Program-made: the position numbers and the translations under genes
Source: Pterois miles
Lineage: Eukaryota; Chordata; Actinopteri; Perciformes; Scorpaenidae
DNA length: 64,000 bases
Direction: 5' to 3'
Assembly: GCA_947000775.1 (NCBI GenBank)
Contig: CAMQGK010000327.1
Span: 1,364,001 to 1,428,000, forward strand
In this document: positions 1-12,215 of the stretch, in pieces
How the letters are laid out: the number at the start of each line of letters is the position of its first letter
How positions within the stretch are numbered: the stretch's first letter is position 1
The notes under the pieces: generated by a model
Database searches by the model: none
Told to the model about the DNA's origin: nothing
What the model saw: the letters and a program-made list of their open reading frames with translations, nothing else

Positions 1-560
1 ATGTGAAAATAACAAAAACACTGAAAAACTAATGACACCAAAATCCCAATGACCAAACAGAATATCAAATATATAAACAATCAAATAAATAAAAGAATAA
101 AAAATAAGAATAAGTAGATAAATAAAATGACAACAGTAATAAAAAAATAATATCCATATATCCATAATAATTTACACATATCTATTCTGTTTTCAAACAT
201 ATTACGTATGTGTGAATGTGGATGCTGTGACGGTGTGTGCTTTGCTTCAAGAACTGTCCATATGAGCAATGTATTCCAGGTAATCTCCCCACTTCACCGT
301 GTATTTCTCAGTCCTGTGCATCAGTTTGAGAGCCATTTGTTCATATGAAGCCACCTTTGCCAACTCTATCGATAGATATGAATAAATAGATGTACTTCAT
401 TGATCCCAAACTGGTAAATTGTGTTACAGCAGCAGGTCATCCAGGCATTGTACAGGAACACTAAAATACACAGTAAATATACATATCAACACTAGAGATA
501 AATATCTGTAGAATATCTATAGAATACACCATGTAAAAATACATTAAATAAAATAATACA
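1..560. other. AT-rich non-coding DNA with a repeat 3'-tail fragment
   Basis: No gene seen. At about 388-420 the string 'TTCATTGATCCCAAACTGG' resembles the 3' tail shared by many fish SINE/LINE copies. Confidence 0.4.
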
Positions 561-1060
561 CACACTGCATTATTACATGGCTTTGTTGAGTACTCCGTTC
601 TGATTGGTCAACCACAGCATTCTAGCGTCTGTTATTTCTGTTGCTACGTATAACAGACCGATGCTATGGGTGCAGTTCTGATGGCGGACTCTGGTGGACC
701 GTTTTTGTGATTTGATTTGATTTCTTGTGTAATAAGCAGGATAATGTACAGCTAGTGGGACATTGTTGTGAAATAAACCCCTGACCCATCTGCTTCGTTA
801 CGTTTATCAGTTTATTTCACAATAATGATCGGCTCGCTGTAGATTATACCTTACTTAGACGGTTTTAGTGTAAGTAAGTAGCCATCTAATAAGTGGGATA
901 ATGTACAGCTAGCAGATCATTGTTGTGAAATAAACACCTTCAGGACGATGCAAGACTCTCTGCTTTGCTACGTCGCCCTTTCAGGGTTTATTTCACAATA
1001 ATGACTGGCTTGCTGTACATTATCCCTTACTTATTTTAGCACTCTGGGGTTGTTTCCCTA
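560..1060. repeat. Foldback element made of two tandem hairpin units
   Basis: Two units (about 731-857 and 888-1035) each start AATAAG..GGATAATGTACAGCTAG and end in a near reverse complement (CTGTA.ATTAT.CCTTACTTA). Both contain GTTGTGAAATAAAC paired with GTTTATTTCACAATAATG. The structure and the AT-rich arms suggest a miniature foldback DNA transposon. Confidence 0.65.
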
Positions 1061-1392
1061 ATGAATAATGTAAAAAGACTCTAAGAAATTCAAAATTATT
1101 CTGATTGGATATGCAGAGTTAATGGTTTCAAAAGTTTGTTTTTAATCATTTGAATAAAAACTGTGGTTGAGCCAAATGTTCACAGAGCATGTCTAATTAC
1201 ACGTGTTAACGTGTGGTTATGTAGGCCGTTTATCAAGTAGGAACTGAAAAATCATTAAGTGGTTAGAGTTTAAAATGGAAATGTGAGTGTGTACACAAGA
1301 GCGTTTCGATTGAGCGCCTGAATACAGCTTTTGTGTACAGCAGCAGGCAGGAGAGCCGACAAACGCTCCGAGGTCAAGGTGAGGTCTTGTAA

Positions 1393-2024
<632 letters not shown>

Positions 2025-2284
2025 AATGAGTTCATTCATGGTCGTCTCCAGTGGGCTGTGGGTTGAGGAAGGCCAGTGCTGGAGCAACAGCGTAGGAGGG
2101 GTTAGCCAAACAGAGAGTCACAGGCCTGTCAGAACCATGAACACACATCTGTATGGACACACAGACAGTAACACACCCCCCGCCACCGAGCTCCTCACCA
2201 AAACAACACCGCCAACGCCACCTTACACAGGAAAACACAAAGTTACTGTCACCATGACAACAGCAGCTATAACTGACTAATAGG

Positions 2285-2340
2285 ATATGATAAGATAAGG
2301 TGAACCTTTATTAATCCCCGGAGGGAAATTCAGGAAGAAA
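2285..2340 (-). mobile_element. SINE/LINE 3'-tail fragment
   Basis: 'GATAAGATAAGGTGAACCTTT' followed by 'ATTAATCCCCGGAGGGAAATT' is the reverse complement of the fish repeat tail seen again at 16,610. Only the tail remains. Confidence 0.5.
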
Positions 2341-2980
2341 GTTACCAAAAGTTATGAAAAAAAGACAAGAAAGTGAAAACAGAGAGAGAGAGCTGCTAAG
2401 ACGTGCTGCCACTCCGAAGGCGGCGCAGACATAATAATAATAATTATAATGCAAAAGGTAGACATTTCCTGGTGGAAAGATGAGATGCTTTCACTTTTAC
2501 ATCTCGACCGACAACTATTTTCTTACATGACAACATAGTCTTAATGACAGTTGTGAGTAGGAACAAGAACTCTATTATCTGAGAGGGAAGTAGAAATCCT
2601 GCACAATGTCAACCACTTGTATTCACTTATTTAGTTTCTGCATGCTGGTGTGCAGAACTTCGTAAAGACAGATTCATTTGTCGATCACCTACTGAGTTTA
2701 TCCTGTGTTATCTGTAAACATATGTCAAGTAAATTGTCTTTGTAAAGGGCTGTACAACCTGCATACCAAATGACACCCTCCATCCCCAGGCCGCCAATTC
2801 AGACAACGACTCAAAACTGCCTAAAAAAACGTTTATAGGTTGGTACAATGTTTGTTTACACACAAACAGACAAACTGGGCCACACTGTGTTGATGGTGGT
2901 GGAAAATGCTGTGTAAATGACTGTTCCTATATCTCCCATTTGGTGATTATGAAAGCCATAGCATATGATTGATTCACATT
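2341..2980. other. Non-coding, nothing recognised
   Basis: Unremarkable AT-rich sequence without open frames of interest. Confidence 0.5.
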
Positions 2981-2982
2981 AG

Positions 2983-3700
2983 GGCTGCGACAGTAAATCG
3001 ATTAGTGGTCAACTATCAAATTAATCACCAACTATTTTGATAATTGATTAATTGGTTTGAATTTTTTTTTTCAGAAAAAAAGTAAAAAATCTGATTCCAG
3101 CTTCTTAAATGTGAATATAATATGTGAATGTGTTTCTTCTTTGTCCTATAATCTCAGCAGGTTTACTACAATCCGCAGAAATCAAATGCTGGTATACAAC
3201 TATAAATTATCAATAAAAATATGACTCATACTCAACCATAGCTGATTAATCTGCCAAATTTCTTAATTAATTAACTGTTTAGCATATAAAATGATGTATA
3301 AATCACATTTTCAAATAGATGTATTTTTGTCCTACTAAAAATCCAAAGTCAAATACATTCACGTTAGCATCACATAAGACCCTCGAGAGGAAAAGAAGCT
3401 GAAGTCTGTACAGGTTGGCCCTCTTGTTTAAATAACTTAATCGAACAGTTGCAGATAAATGACCAAATAATCATTGTCCCATAGGGAATGTTATCTATAT
3501 TTCGTTCTTTTACTCCAAATCCTTTATTCAGATTTATCCTTTTAGCAGCTACTATATATCGTCCAGTGTGATGATCAATTGAAATGTTAGAGCTAAATAA
3601 AGTGAGCAGGGCTGCAACTACTGATTATTTACATGATCAATTAGTCAGTTAATTGTTTTGTCTATTAAACTGCAAAAAAAAAGTGAAAAATGCCCTTCAC
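2983..3700. repeat. Degenerate miniature DNA transposon(s) of the 'AGGGCTGC(G/A)AC' type
   Basis: 'TTAGGGCTGCGACAGTAAAT' with repeated ATTAATC motifs at 2983-3060, and 'GCAGGGCTGCAACTACTGAT' at 3607, are ends of a common fish miniature element rich in 'GATTAATT'. Further copies lie at 14.46-14.93 and 42.18-42.49 kb. Confidence 0.5.
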
Positions 3701-3780
3701 AATATCCTAGAATTCAATAAATCCTCTAATTTCAGAGCTTGGACCCATCAAATGTTTGGCTCTTTTGCCTGAAAAATGAC

Positions 3781-4851
3781 TTAAAGGACCAGTGCGTAGG
3801 ATCTGGGGGTATCTCGGGGTGGGGTTGCAGGATTGCAGCCAGCTGAGAACCCCTCTGCTCCTCCTCCCTTTCCATGACCGCAGTAACGTGAAATGCAAAG
3901 CGCAAAGATTGTGTTTGCTTTGCTAGAGGCCATCCGGACCATAATACAACATCACGCAGTTCCACAAGTGTGTCAGAGAACTACGGTACTTGGTTTGTCC
4001 ATTCTGGGCTACCATAGAAACATGGTGGATGCCCCTAGGAAGAGTGCCAGTCGTTGATCCCAACATGGTCGCAGTGGCCAATAGTGGTACCTGGATTAGC
4101 CACAAACAGACTAGGAGTGTAAGAAAATATCCCTACCCATGAATACTGTGATATTATTTTTTGTGATACGGCACTCTTATAATCTGAAGGCCTGCCGTTG
4201 GGACCGAGCACCCAGGAAGAGCCCCGGTCATTGATCCCAATCTTCGTAGTGGCCAAACGGTGGCACTTCTGTGATTGGGCCAAAAAAGACTTTTCCTCAT
4301 AGACTTACATTGAGAAAGAGACGTCTGTAACTCAGCAGATAATTTTTTTTTTTTTTTTTTGGTAACCCAACTCCCCAGTACAAACACTTTTATAGCTCTT
4401 ACTGAAATCATTAGGTCCTAAAAGTTGTAACATGCACTCATAGCTGAATCCAGAAATATTTCCTTCCTCTATTTATGTCTATGGAGACCCAGACCATGAC
4501 AACAGCGCAAGCCGTGACATTGGGACCCCGTGACCGAGTCAAGTCACTGAGCGGACGCTACTGTGCATATCGGACAGGGCCCAGTAAGACCCGGAAGACC
4601 CAGAAGATCCGGGTACTTTTCCAGACCTGTTAAGTCTCCCCATTGACTTCATGCTCCACTGAGCAGCTCTCATAGGAAGGAACGGAGCCCCGCCTCCAAC
4701 ACTCCCTTTGTAGATATGAAGGGCTCAATATAAGCCAAAGAAAACATGATCCTTAGTTTCAGGTGATTTTACACTAATGAAAACATAGTTATGAATATTA
4801 TACTCCATTCCTGCTAATAGATCACCCAAATCTTACACACTATTCCTTTAA
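3781..4851. mobile_element. TTAA-flanked non-autonomous DNA transposon with nested insert
   Basis: Both ends carry TTAA followed by inverted termini (left AGGACCAGTGCGTAGGATCT, right as reverse complement AGGAATAGTGTGTAAGATTT). TTAA is the piggyBac-type target. A 'GTGTAAGAAAATATCCCTAC' end near 4,120 shows a second element nested inside. The interior at about 4,250-4,730 is repeated in inverse orientation at about 19,330-19,720. Several short minus-strand frames here are not genes. Confidence 0.65.
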
Positions 4852-4860
4852 ATGATTATC

Positions 4861-5660
4861 AAAAACAGTTACATTTTTTTTCAGATTAATCGACTAATTC
4901 AGCTCAGTTATTAACTGTTAAATTTCAATTAAGATGCAAAAGCAGAAGACATTTGTAAAACAATGAGGAAAGGTGACTTGCTGCTGCCATGTTGCACTCG
5001 CAGCATTTCAGCCTCCTGATTAGAGGAGATGCTGAAGCTGACTCCTTGTTACTGTTATGTCTCGTTTGACATCAGAGTTGCTGTAATGCATGTTCATACT
5101 CCGAGAGATTAATTGGCGGAGTCAGGGGGAAGCTAATTGCGGTTACTCAGAGGGGAAGTAGGGAAGGTCAGCTCTGCTCCACATTTAAAGAGCAGCGGAG
5201 TATATAGAGGGGCAGCGGGAGCCTCGTCTGCCCAGACGGGGCCAAGTGGTACATTCCAGCATATGGCACAGTTCAGACATCAGACGGAGACGGTCTGGGA
5301 GCTTCAACAGTAACCAGAGCCTCTTCCCTTCACTTCTATTAGTGCACAATCGCTGGCATAAGCTCCAAAATGTGAGGGTCCTTCCTGGCTGATACAGACC
5401 TGGTTACAGAGACTATAAAGTATTTGAACAGAGCGTCCCAGAGGTGCCTAGATCAGCTCCGGTGCTCCTGAGAGTCGGCAGCTGCCCCCCCACTCCGACC
5501 CTCCCCTCCCTCCCATCACATTCCAGTACTAACTAAGTGTCAGGTGGCATCAATCCAATGATAGCCATCAAGCGTACTTGCCTTTGTGTGTGTGTGGGTG
5601 AAGACTGAGCACGTATGTGGGAGGGGGCCATTCCTATGTGATTGTGGGGAGCTACCGCTG
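4861..5660. other. Non-coding stretch with a unique, possibly conserved block
   Basis: About 5,100-5,260 ('GAGATTAATTGGCGGAGTCA', 'GGAAGCTAATTGCGGTTACT') is unique, motif-rich and repeat-free, so it may be regulatory. No open frame of note. Confidence 0.3.
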
Positions 5661-5664
5661 GTGA

Positions 5665-5668
<4 letters not shown>

Positions 5669-5713
<45 letters not shown>

Positions 5714-5718
5714 TGTGT
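5669..5718. repeat. (GT)n microsatellite
   Basis: About 25 GT units with one late interruption. Confidence 0.95.
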
Positions 5719-6810
5719 TATATGACAACTGGTCTTTACAGCAGCATTCCTCTCCATCTGTGACCGGACCGAGCTCCAATACTGTACATAAGCAGAAGAA
5801 TGAACCAGCACCTGTTTCATCAGATGCTTGAATATTTAAACAAAGCAGCAGCGCAGTTTAAGCATTTCATATTTCCACCAGGTCACTAAGAGGTCACAGC
5901 CTAATAATAACGCAGTCCCTGTTACATCAGCTATTATGCAAATCCCAAGTCCATTGTGAAACCGCTAAAACAATCAACTGTTTTAGTAAAAAAAACCCTC
6001 AGGCCGAGAAGAGAGGAGGAGCCGAGTCGTGACCTCACCCCGAAGTGGGCATCTTCAGCGTCCATACTGCAACCGCAGGGGGGCCAGCCAGGGGCTCGCA
6101 CCTGTCAATCAAGCTCCTGCAATAACATGATGACGGTGGCTGTCAGAGGGGAGTGGGGTATGTTAAGTGGAGCATGAGCATGACCAGGTCAAATGATACA
6201 GTGCTTATACATGCAGTGGCACCACAAAGTGTTATGAGTAGAATATCAGAGGTCATCATTAAGTGGCTTTTCCAACCTTTTCTAACTTACTGAACACCAG
6301 TTACAGTCTGTGTTTTATTGACTTCATCTCCAGACCTTTAACCATGGACCTTTAACCCCATAGATAAAGATATAATCAGAGGTCTCTACAGCTGACACAT
6401 AATTTAAGAGAAGTATCAACACCAAGACAGGATCAGAAGTATAGTACACAGTGTCATGACAAATTTGACCCAACAGTTAATAACAACAATAAGGCTTTTT
6501 ACACATGATCACACGGTCTGAGCTGCAATCACCACTGGATTAAGCAGGGAGAAATAAAATGTATATACACAGTATATATACACACATATTCTTCAGCTTC
6601 AGGTGATTTATAAACAAGACAGTTAAAGTTGAAGAAAAGCCAATATGCTCCACACTTTTTTAAAGTTACAATCTCAAAGACGTCCGTTTCGTTCTCTTTG
6701 GCAGCAACGACGGTGATAAGCTGTAATTGCTGATGAGTTTTTGGATCTCAGTGATTTTCCTGGGAAGGTCGCCACTGACACCCAGCTAGTAATACTCCAA
6801 ATGCAAGGTT
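5719..6810. other. Non-coding, nothing recognised
   Basis: No splice-bounded open frame or repeat identified. A 73-codon plus-strand frame at 5,956 shows no domain. Confidence 0.45.
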
Positions 6811-6814
6811 TTGC

Positions 6815-6815
<1 letters not shown>

Positions 6816-6867
<52 letters not shown>

Positions 6868-6892
6868 CACACACATACATATACATACACAC
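6816..6892. repeat. (GT)n with adjoining (AC/AT) tract
   Basis: A pure GT run to about 6,864, then ATACACACACATACATATAC. The junction of opposite-sense dinucleotides can fold back. Confidence 0.92.
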
Positions 6893-7363
6893 ACCCTCTG
6901 CTGTGAATAATAATTTGTGCAAAGGGATTTTCCCACAATAAAAGTAGTTAAAGACTCTTAAAATTAGATTTATTCCTTCCAGCTATCTAATCTATCATTT
7001 AATTCCCACTTCTGACCACACCCAGCCACACCCACGGGTGATGCTGACTCTCTAGTCTAACCCTTTTCACGCTGGTGTTTTAAAGGACCAGTGTGTAACA
7101 ATTAGGGGGATTTATGGGCAGAAACAGCTGCACAGGAAGGTGGTGATGCTGTAGACGCTTGTGACACAAGTACACCTGAAATCACAGCTAATCTCAGCAC
7201 TAAGCCATGTGATACATTATGTTTCTGCAACTGTTTGAATGCATCGCTTATGGATGTAGTGTGTTATTATACATGTATGAAGCAAGGCAATAAGAGATGT
7301 GTCAGCGTGGAAGTTTTGTCATACCATTTCTACTCCTTTAATATCTGTAGTTGTTGTCGGCCA

Positions 7364-7586
7364 GGGGTGTCAAACTCATTTTAGTTCAGGGGTCACATCC
7401 AGTCCAGTTTGATGTCCAGTGGGACAGTAAAACCACTGCACAGTAACCTACAAACAACAACACCTCCAAATGTCCCCTTCCTGTTGGAAGTACTTTCTGA
7501 CAATGATCACGATTAATGAAGAAGTGCATTTAACTGCAAAATTGCATTAATCATTCATTCTGACTTAAAAAGTCATAAACTAAACT

Positions 7587-7661
<75 letters not shown>

Positions 7662-7666
7662 TTTAG

Positions 7667-7725
<59 letters not shown>

Positions 7726-8118
7726 TATCAGAACTTTGGCTTACATCAAAATTTGGACATTACGTATTTAAAATCTGGAAATCTCAGTTTTCTCATTAAA
7801 TATATATAGCTTTGAGTTGTTTGACTCCTCAAGTTTAAGTCAAAAGTTTAACTTAATTCTCTTAGTTATGAATTTCTATGATAACTAATAATACATTTGA
7901 CTTAATATCTCATCATTTTTCTTTCTTTCTTATTTTAACTTCAATTTGGATATAATTCCTGCTCATCATTGTGACAAATTTCAGAATTGAGCCATGAAAA
8001 ATTTAAATCTCATACTTTTCTGCAATTTTTACACTTTGCAAAGTCATCATCCAGTGGGCTGGATTGGACCCTTTGGCAGGCCGGTTCTGGCCCTAGGGCC
8101 GCATGTTTGACACCCTTG
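7364..8118. mobile_element. Nested hAT-like miniature element ('GTGTCAAACTCA' ends)
   Basis: Inverted ends: left CAGGGGTGTCAAACTCATTT, right as reverse complement CAAGGGTGTCAAACATGCGG. No coding capacity. It contains (AT)n runs at about 7,591-7,722 and shares sequence with copies at 20.04-20.63 and 23.83 kb onward. Confidence 0.6.
7591..7722. repeat. (AT)n microsatellite pair
   Basis: Two AT runs separated by AAAGTTTTAGTTTTT. Strong cruciform potential. Confidence 0.95.
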
Positions 8119-8319
8119 CTCTACACACAGACTTTGCTATTCTCCAAATAACCCACACCACTCTATCAACAACAGCACTAGATAAGGCCATTCACGTTTT
8201 CGTGTCGGCCACCGTAGTTACACACACTTGATGCATGGGGGGAGGTTTAACTTGGCTGCAATCTGCAACCTCAACACTAGATGTCATTAAACTATACACA
8301 CTGCTCCTTTAACTTACTC

Positions 8320-8662
8320 TTTAGAAGAAGAAGAAGAAGAAGAAGAAGATCTACCTTTATTAGTCCCACAGTGGGGAAATTCAATTTACACTCTGTTTAA
8401 CTTATACATGGTACATGCACACAAACACACACACACATGCAGTAATGGAGAGACGTCAGAGTGAGGGGGCTGCTCCTGACAAGCGCCCCGAGCTGTTGGG
8501 GGTTTGGTGCCTTGCTCAGGGGCACCTCGGCAGTGCCCAAGAGGTAAACTGGCACCTCTCCAGCTACCAGTTCACACTCAGTTTTTGGTCCATGTCGGGA
8601 CTTGAACCGGTGACCCTCCGGTTCCCAAGCCAACTCCCTACAGACTGAGCTACTGCCGCCCA
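8320..8662 (-). mobile_element. tRNA-derived SINE, nearly full length
   Basis: The minus-strand head GGGCGGCAGTAGCTCAGTCT holds a pol III A-box-like TAGCTCAGTCTG and a B box GGTTCAAGTCC 50 nt on. Then come a body shared with copies at 17.4, 19.1 and 24.2 kb, the tail 'AATTTCCCCACTGTGGGAC' and a (CTT)n terminus (plus-strand AAG repeats at 8,322-8,349). Confidence 0.8.
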
Positions 8663-8663
8663 A

Positions 8664-10160
8664 AAAAAAAAAAAAAAAGCAAAATTACAATTTTGGCAGC
8701 CTCGAGTCGTAGTATCAGAAAAGGGGCACTGAGATAACAAACAACATAACCATTCAATCAATAAGGAGATTTTTTCAACACAAAGGAAACACGTATGCCA
8801 TCAACAGAATCTCAAAGACGCTATAATCCTGTGACAACTGTCTAATTTGTCAGCAGTGACACTTCTTAGTCAGTCGTAAGATGATTTGATGTGTTTTTAA
8901 GAAAGTCAGCAAACATACAGTATAGCACAAAAGTTTCATATTCAAAAGATTCAATGAGGAACATCTTCCTGTACTGAAAACACTAAAATTAGAGCGCCGC
9001 TCTTTCCCACCTATTACATGCACCTGGCCACACAGCCCATTGTATAAGCACAGGTCACTGGTCTCTTCTTACACTCGGTCACAATAGGCTGTGTCCTGTC
9101 CTCTATATGCCATGAGGGCAGCGTCCAAAAATAGCTGGGCAGCTAATGGCTATAGCTTGCTCTGTTTGTACTGCTGTTTATCTGGCGGTCTCATCAGCCC
9201 ACAGCCTCATTAGCAGAGACCGGGGGGGAGAGATTCCTACCAGCACCACCTCTCCTCCACTAGCTGCTCCCTGAGGCGCCTAAGCAAAGGAGGAGAAAAG
9301 ACCGGGGGGGGGGGGGGGGGGGGGGCACAGACAGGAAGTGGGTGTAATTTCCTCAGGAAGCTATCAGAGCCATTTCTTGTATGACCTATCAGATGAAAAG
9401 AGAAAGAAAGTGAGGCTGAGAGAAGGAGGGAAAGACAACAGAGTAATATAAGTTGAAAAAAAAAAAATAAGAGTTTCTGTATGAAATATGACTACATCAA
9501 AGAAACCTCCCGTCACGCTTATTTCTAAGTTCACGTGGGAACCAGAAAAGGAAGTCACCCACACAACCCAGTGATGAACAAATGAGGAACAGAGCGTTCA
9601 TGAAAAAATGAGAGGATGGTCTAAAACGTTTCTACACACCACAGAGACGTCATTTTGGTAGTATGATGGCTTTAAGAGACTGATTCGCCACGACAAATAG
9701 AAATTAAATAGAAGTGGGATCCTCGACATGAAAAGGTTGAGTCATACTCTCAGCAATTATCAGGCTTTCACAGAGCTTCTAAGTGTTTCAACACCTAGAA
9801 ATGAACTAACTTATACTGACATCAAGGCCTGTATTGCAATCGTGAACTTCTAGGACTCACTTGGACTAGTAACATGACTGCAAGCACTAGCCTATACGAA
9901 CCCTATAGACTAAACAGAGAGGGAGAAAAAAAGCAAGGGGCCTAGAGAGGAGGGAGGGAGGTGGAGGAGGAGGAGGAGCATGGAGAAGGAATTAAAAGAG
10001 GGGACACACTGCAGCAGGAAATGAAGAACAAGGCAGTAACAGTGGAAAGACAGAAAAAACAGGCAATGGAAACCTACGTGTGAGAAACTCTGGAAAGTCT
10101 AACAAGCATCCAGAAACTGTGTTTGAGCAGCTTACAACCTTAGCATCTACTCCTAAAATA
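8664..10160. other. Non-coding; poly-G tract and one motif-rich block
   Basis: A run of about 20 G lies at 9,304-9,325. About 9,110-9,220 is unique and motif-rich (CCAAAAATAGC, an MEF2/CArG-like core), so possibly regulatory. Nothing coding seen. Confidence 0.4.
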
Positions 10161-10161
10161 C

Positions 10162-10162
<1 letters not shown>

Positions 10163-10253
<91 letters not shown>

Positions 10254-10290
10254 CACACTCACACTCACACTCACACCCTCACACTCACTC
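10163..10290. repeat. (AC)n then (ACTCAC)n compound microsatellite
   Basis: About 42 AC units followed by an imperfect hexamer array. Confidence 0.97.
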
Positions 10291-10392
10291 TCTGAATGCT
10301 GTCAACCTTGACCAAATGGTTTTGGCTGCAGCTGGCAGAGTTGACAGTGAACTAGCACCTCAGTGAAAACAGACCCAGAGGCATCTATGAGC

Positions 10393-10395
<3 letters not shown>

Positions 10396-10481
<86 letters not shown>

Positions 10482-10482
10482 G
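10396..10482. repeat. (GT)n microsatellite, about 43 units
   Basis: Pure GT run, complementary to the AC tract 150 bp to its left. Confidence 0.97.
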
Positions 10483-10730
10483 TGGGGACATGAATCTGTT
10501 TACACACTCATTGTGGAGATTTGCCTTCCTTTGTGGGGCCAAAATACATGTCTCCATAACATAAAACACTATATTTTAGGGTGAGGACTTGGTTTAGGGT
10601 TAGGGTAATGTTAGGGTTTAGGTAAGGTTGGGTAAGGGTTAGGGTTAGGCAAGTAGCAGCTACACTTAAGGTTAGGGTAAGTCAATGTAATGTCCTCAAA
10701 TGTCATGGAAACACGACTGTGTGTGAGACA
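10483..10730. repeat. GT-associated repeat with telomere-like TTAGGG variants
   Basis: After 'TGTGGGGACATG' comes a degenerate run of TTAGGG/TTTAGGG/TAAGG units at about 10,573-10,680, ending 'GTCAATGTAATGTCCTC'. This arrangement is common next to GT tracts in fish. It is interstitial and not a chromosome end. Confidence 0.7.
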
Positions 10731-11990
10731 GTGTCATGTACTGTTTATGTCCTAATATTTAACATGCAGCATACTGTCACACAGATATTGTTACATAACT
10801 TAAGGCGTACATATCCTGAATGTACGTGCACAGGCTTTGAGTGTTAACTGATAAAGCTAGCTCAGTGTGCTAAATAAAAAGCTACGGGCCACAGCCATGT
10901 GCTGTCACATAACTAGAAATAATTAATAACACGGGCCAATAAATAAATAATTAACAGATTCAAGGATAATGATTTCATTTAAGACATATACCAACTACAT
11001 GTGTAGTTACTATATACTATATATATACTTAAAAGGACGTTTGTAATGAAAAGTAATAATTAGAAAAAGAAATAAGAAAAAAGAGTGAGGGTAAAAATAA
11101 TGACATACATAGACATCTATAGATGTCTAGACTTTGAAACTGTAGTCCACTGTCTGTTACTGGCGAGACCTTGAATCTTTAGAAGAGACGCAGCCGAGAT
11201 ACTGGTACTGCAGCTCTAACCTGTTAACATGACGCCAAAATAAAAAACAACAGGTAAGGCAGCCGCTACGTGCTCCTGATGCAGCTAGTCTGGCCGAGGC
11301 TTTAATGTTGAGCCAGACGGTTCTCGTGACATCCCTAGCGAGTACTACTACTCTGAACACAGTTGTATTATGTAGCTGAGGAGCATTTACCAGATAGAGA
11401 GGGTCTGAGGAAAGATGGAGGTGCATTATAGATGCTTGACCCATACTAACGACTGAAAATCGGGATATTTCAACCTCTGCTGCCCCTGACTTAGTGAAAG
11501 TGCAAAAAAGGTGTTATTCCTGTCCTGAACAGATTAGCATCATAGACAACACAAGCATCTTAAATCATTCTACAAACACAGACTGGATTAAAGATAAGGC
11601 TCTTATCGACTCAACGCAGATAAGACATTTCAAGATAACAAGTCCTAAAGTGACTGAACGTCTGCGTCTTAGTTTGAGGAGGTAAAAGAGCAACAGTGGT
11701 CTGAACATTACAGAGGGCAGAGATATCCCAGAAATCTTGTCACTGCGCTGACAGTGAGCAAACAGCGGAGGAGGGGGTACACCGCCAGATACTGGAGATA
11801 GTGTATGTACAAGGGAAGTGACATCAGAGTGTGGTGAAGGTGCAAAAAGATGCCATCTCAAACATTTTTTTTCCTCCTTTTTTTGACGACATCCTCTTTT
11901 TTTTCCTTCTCCCATCCCTTTACATCTTGTTTCATTTTCCTCTCTCTCTCTCTCCCTTTCTCTCTCTTAACCTCCCTCCTTCGTCTCCTC
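10731..11990. other. Non-coding, nothing recognised
   Basis: Minus-strand frames at 11,157-11,444 and 11,565-11,915 lack domains, splice support or codon character. CT-rich simple sequence at about 11,935-11,990. Confidence 0.45.
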
Positions 11991-11999
11991 CACCTTTAG

Positions 12000-12215
12000 C
12001 TTAAAATAAAGCGGCCCCTTATGCGATCGCTCCAAGACAAGCCAGTGCATTCATGGCCGGCAGACAAGGCCCAATTATGTAATTTAACGACCATTACGTA
12101 GTGGCTAAAATAAGATTATGGCCAATAGCGCAAGGAAAACACAGGCAGGTCTTTTCATTGCCCTTACATGTTGTTCTAGCTGAACAACATGTAAGGGGTT
12201 TCCTGATTTCAAAAG
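12000..12215. promoter_or_regulatory. Conserved-looking non-coding element with a perfect hairpin
   Basis: Unique sequence of balanced composition ('TTATGCGATCGCTCCAAGAC', 'ACGACCATTACGTAGTGGCT', 'AATAAGATTATGGCCAATAG'). It ends in a 16-bp perfect inverted repeat, CCCTTACATGTTGTTC (12161-12176), a 5-nt loop, and its complement (12182-12197). No repeats or frames. Regulatory function is inferred. Confidence 0.35.

Larger units (their letters stand above)
7080..8312. mobile_element. TTAA-flanked element interrupted by a hAT-like insert
   Basis: Left end TTAA-AGGACCAGTGTGTAACAATT and right end ACACACTGCTCCT-TTAA mirror the family at 3,781 and 41,446. The interior is split by a second element (about 7,364-8,118). 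Its left portion is repeated in inverse orientation at about 20,640-20,830. Confidence 0.65.

Noticed and set aside
8590..8662. A genuine tRNA gene on the minus strand
   Set aside because: It has A and B boxes but lacks a full cloverleaf, continues into a shared body and tail, and recurs in the window: it is a SINE head.
10573..10680. Telomere or chromosome end
   Set aside because: The TTAGGG-like units are degenerate, about 100 bp long and flanked by ordinary sequence.
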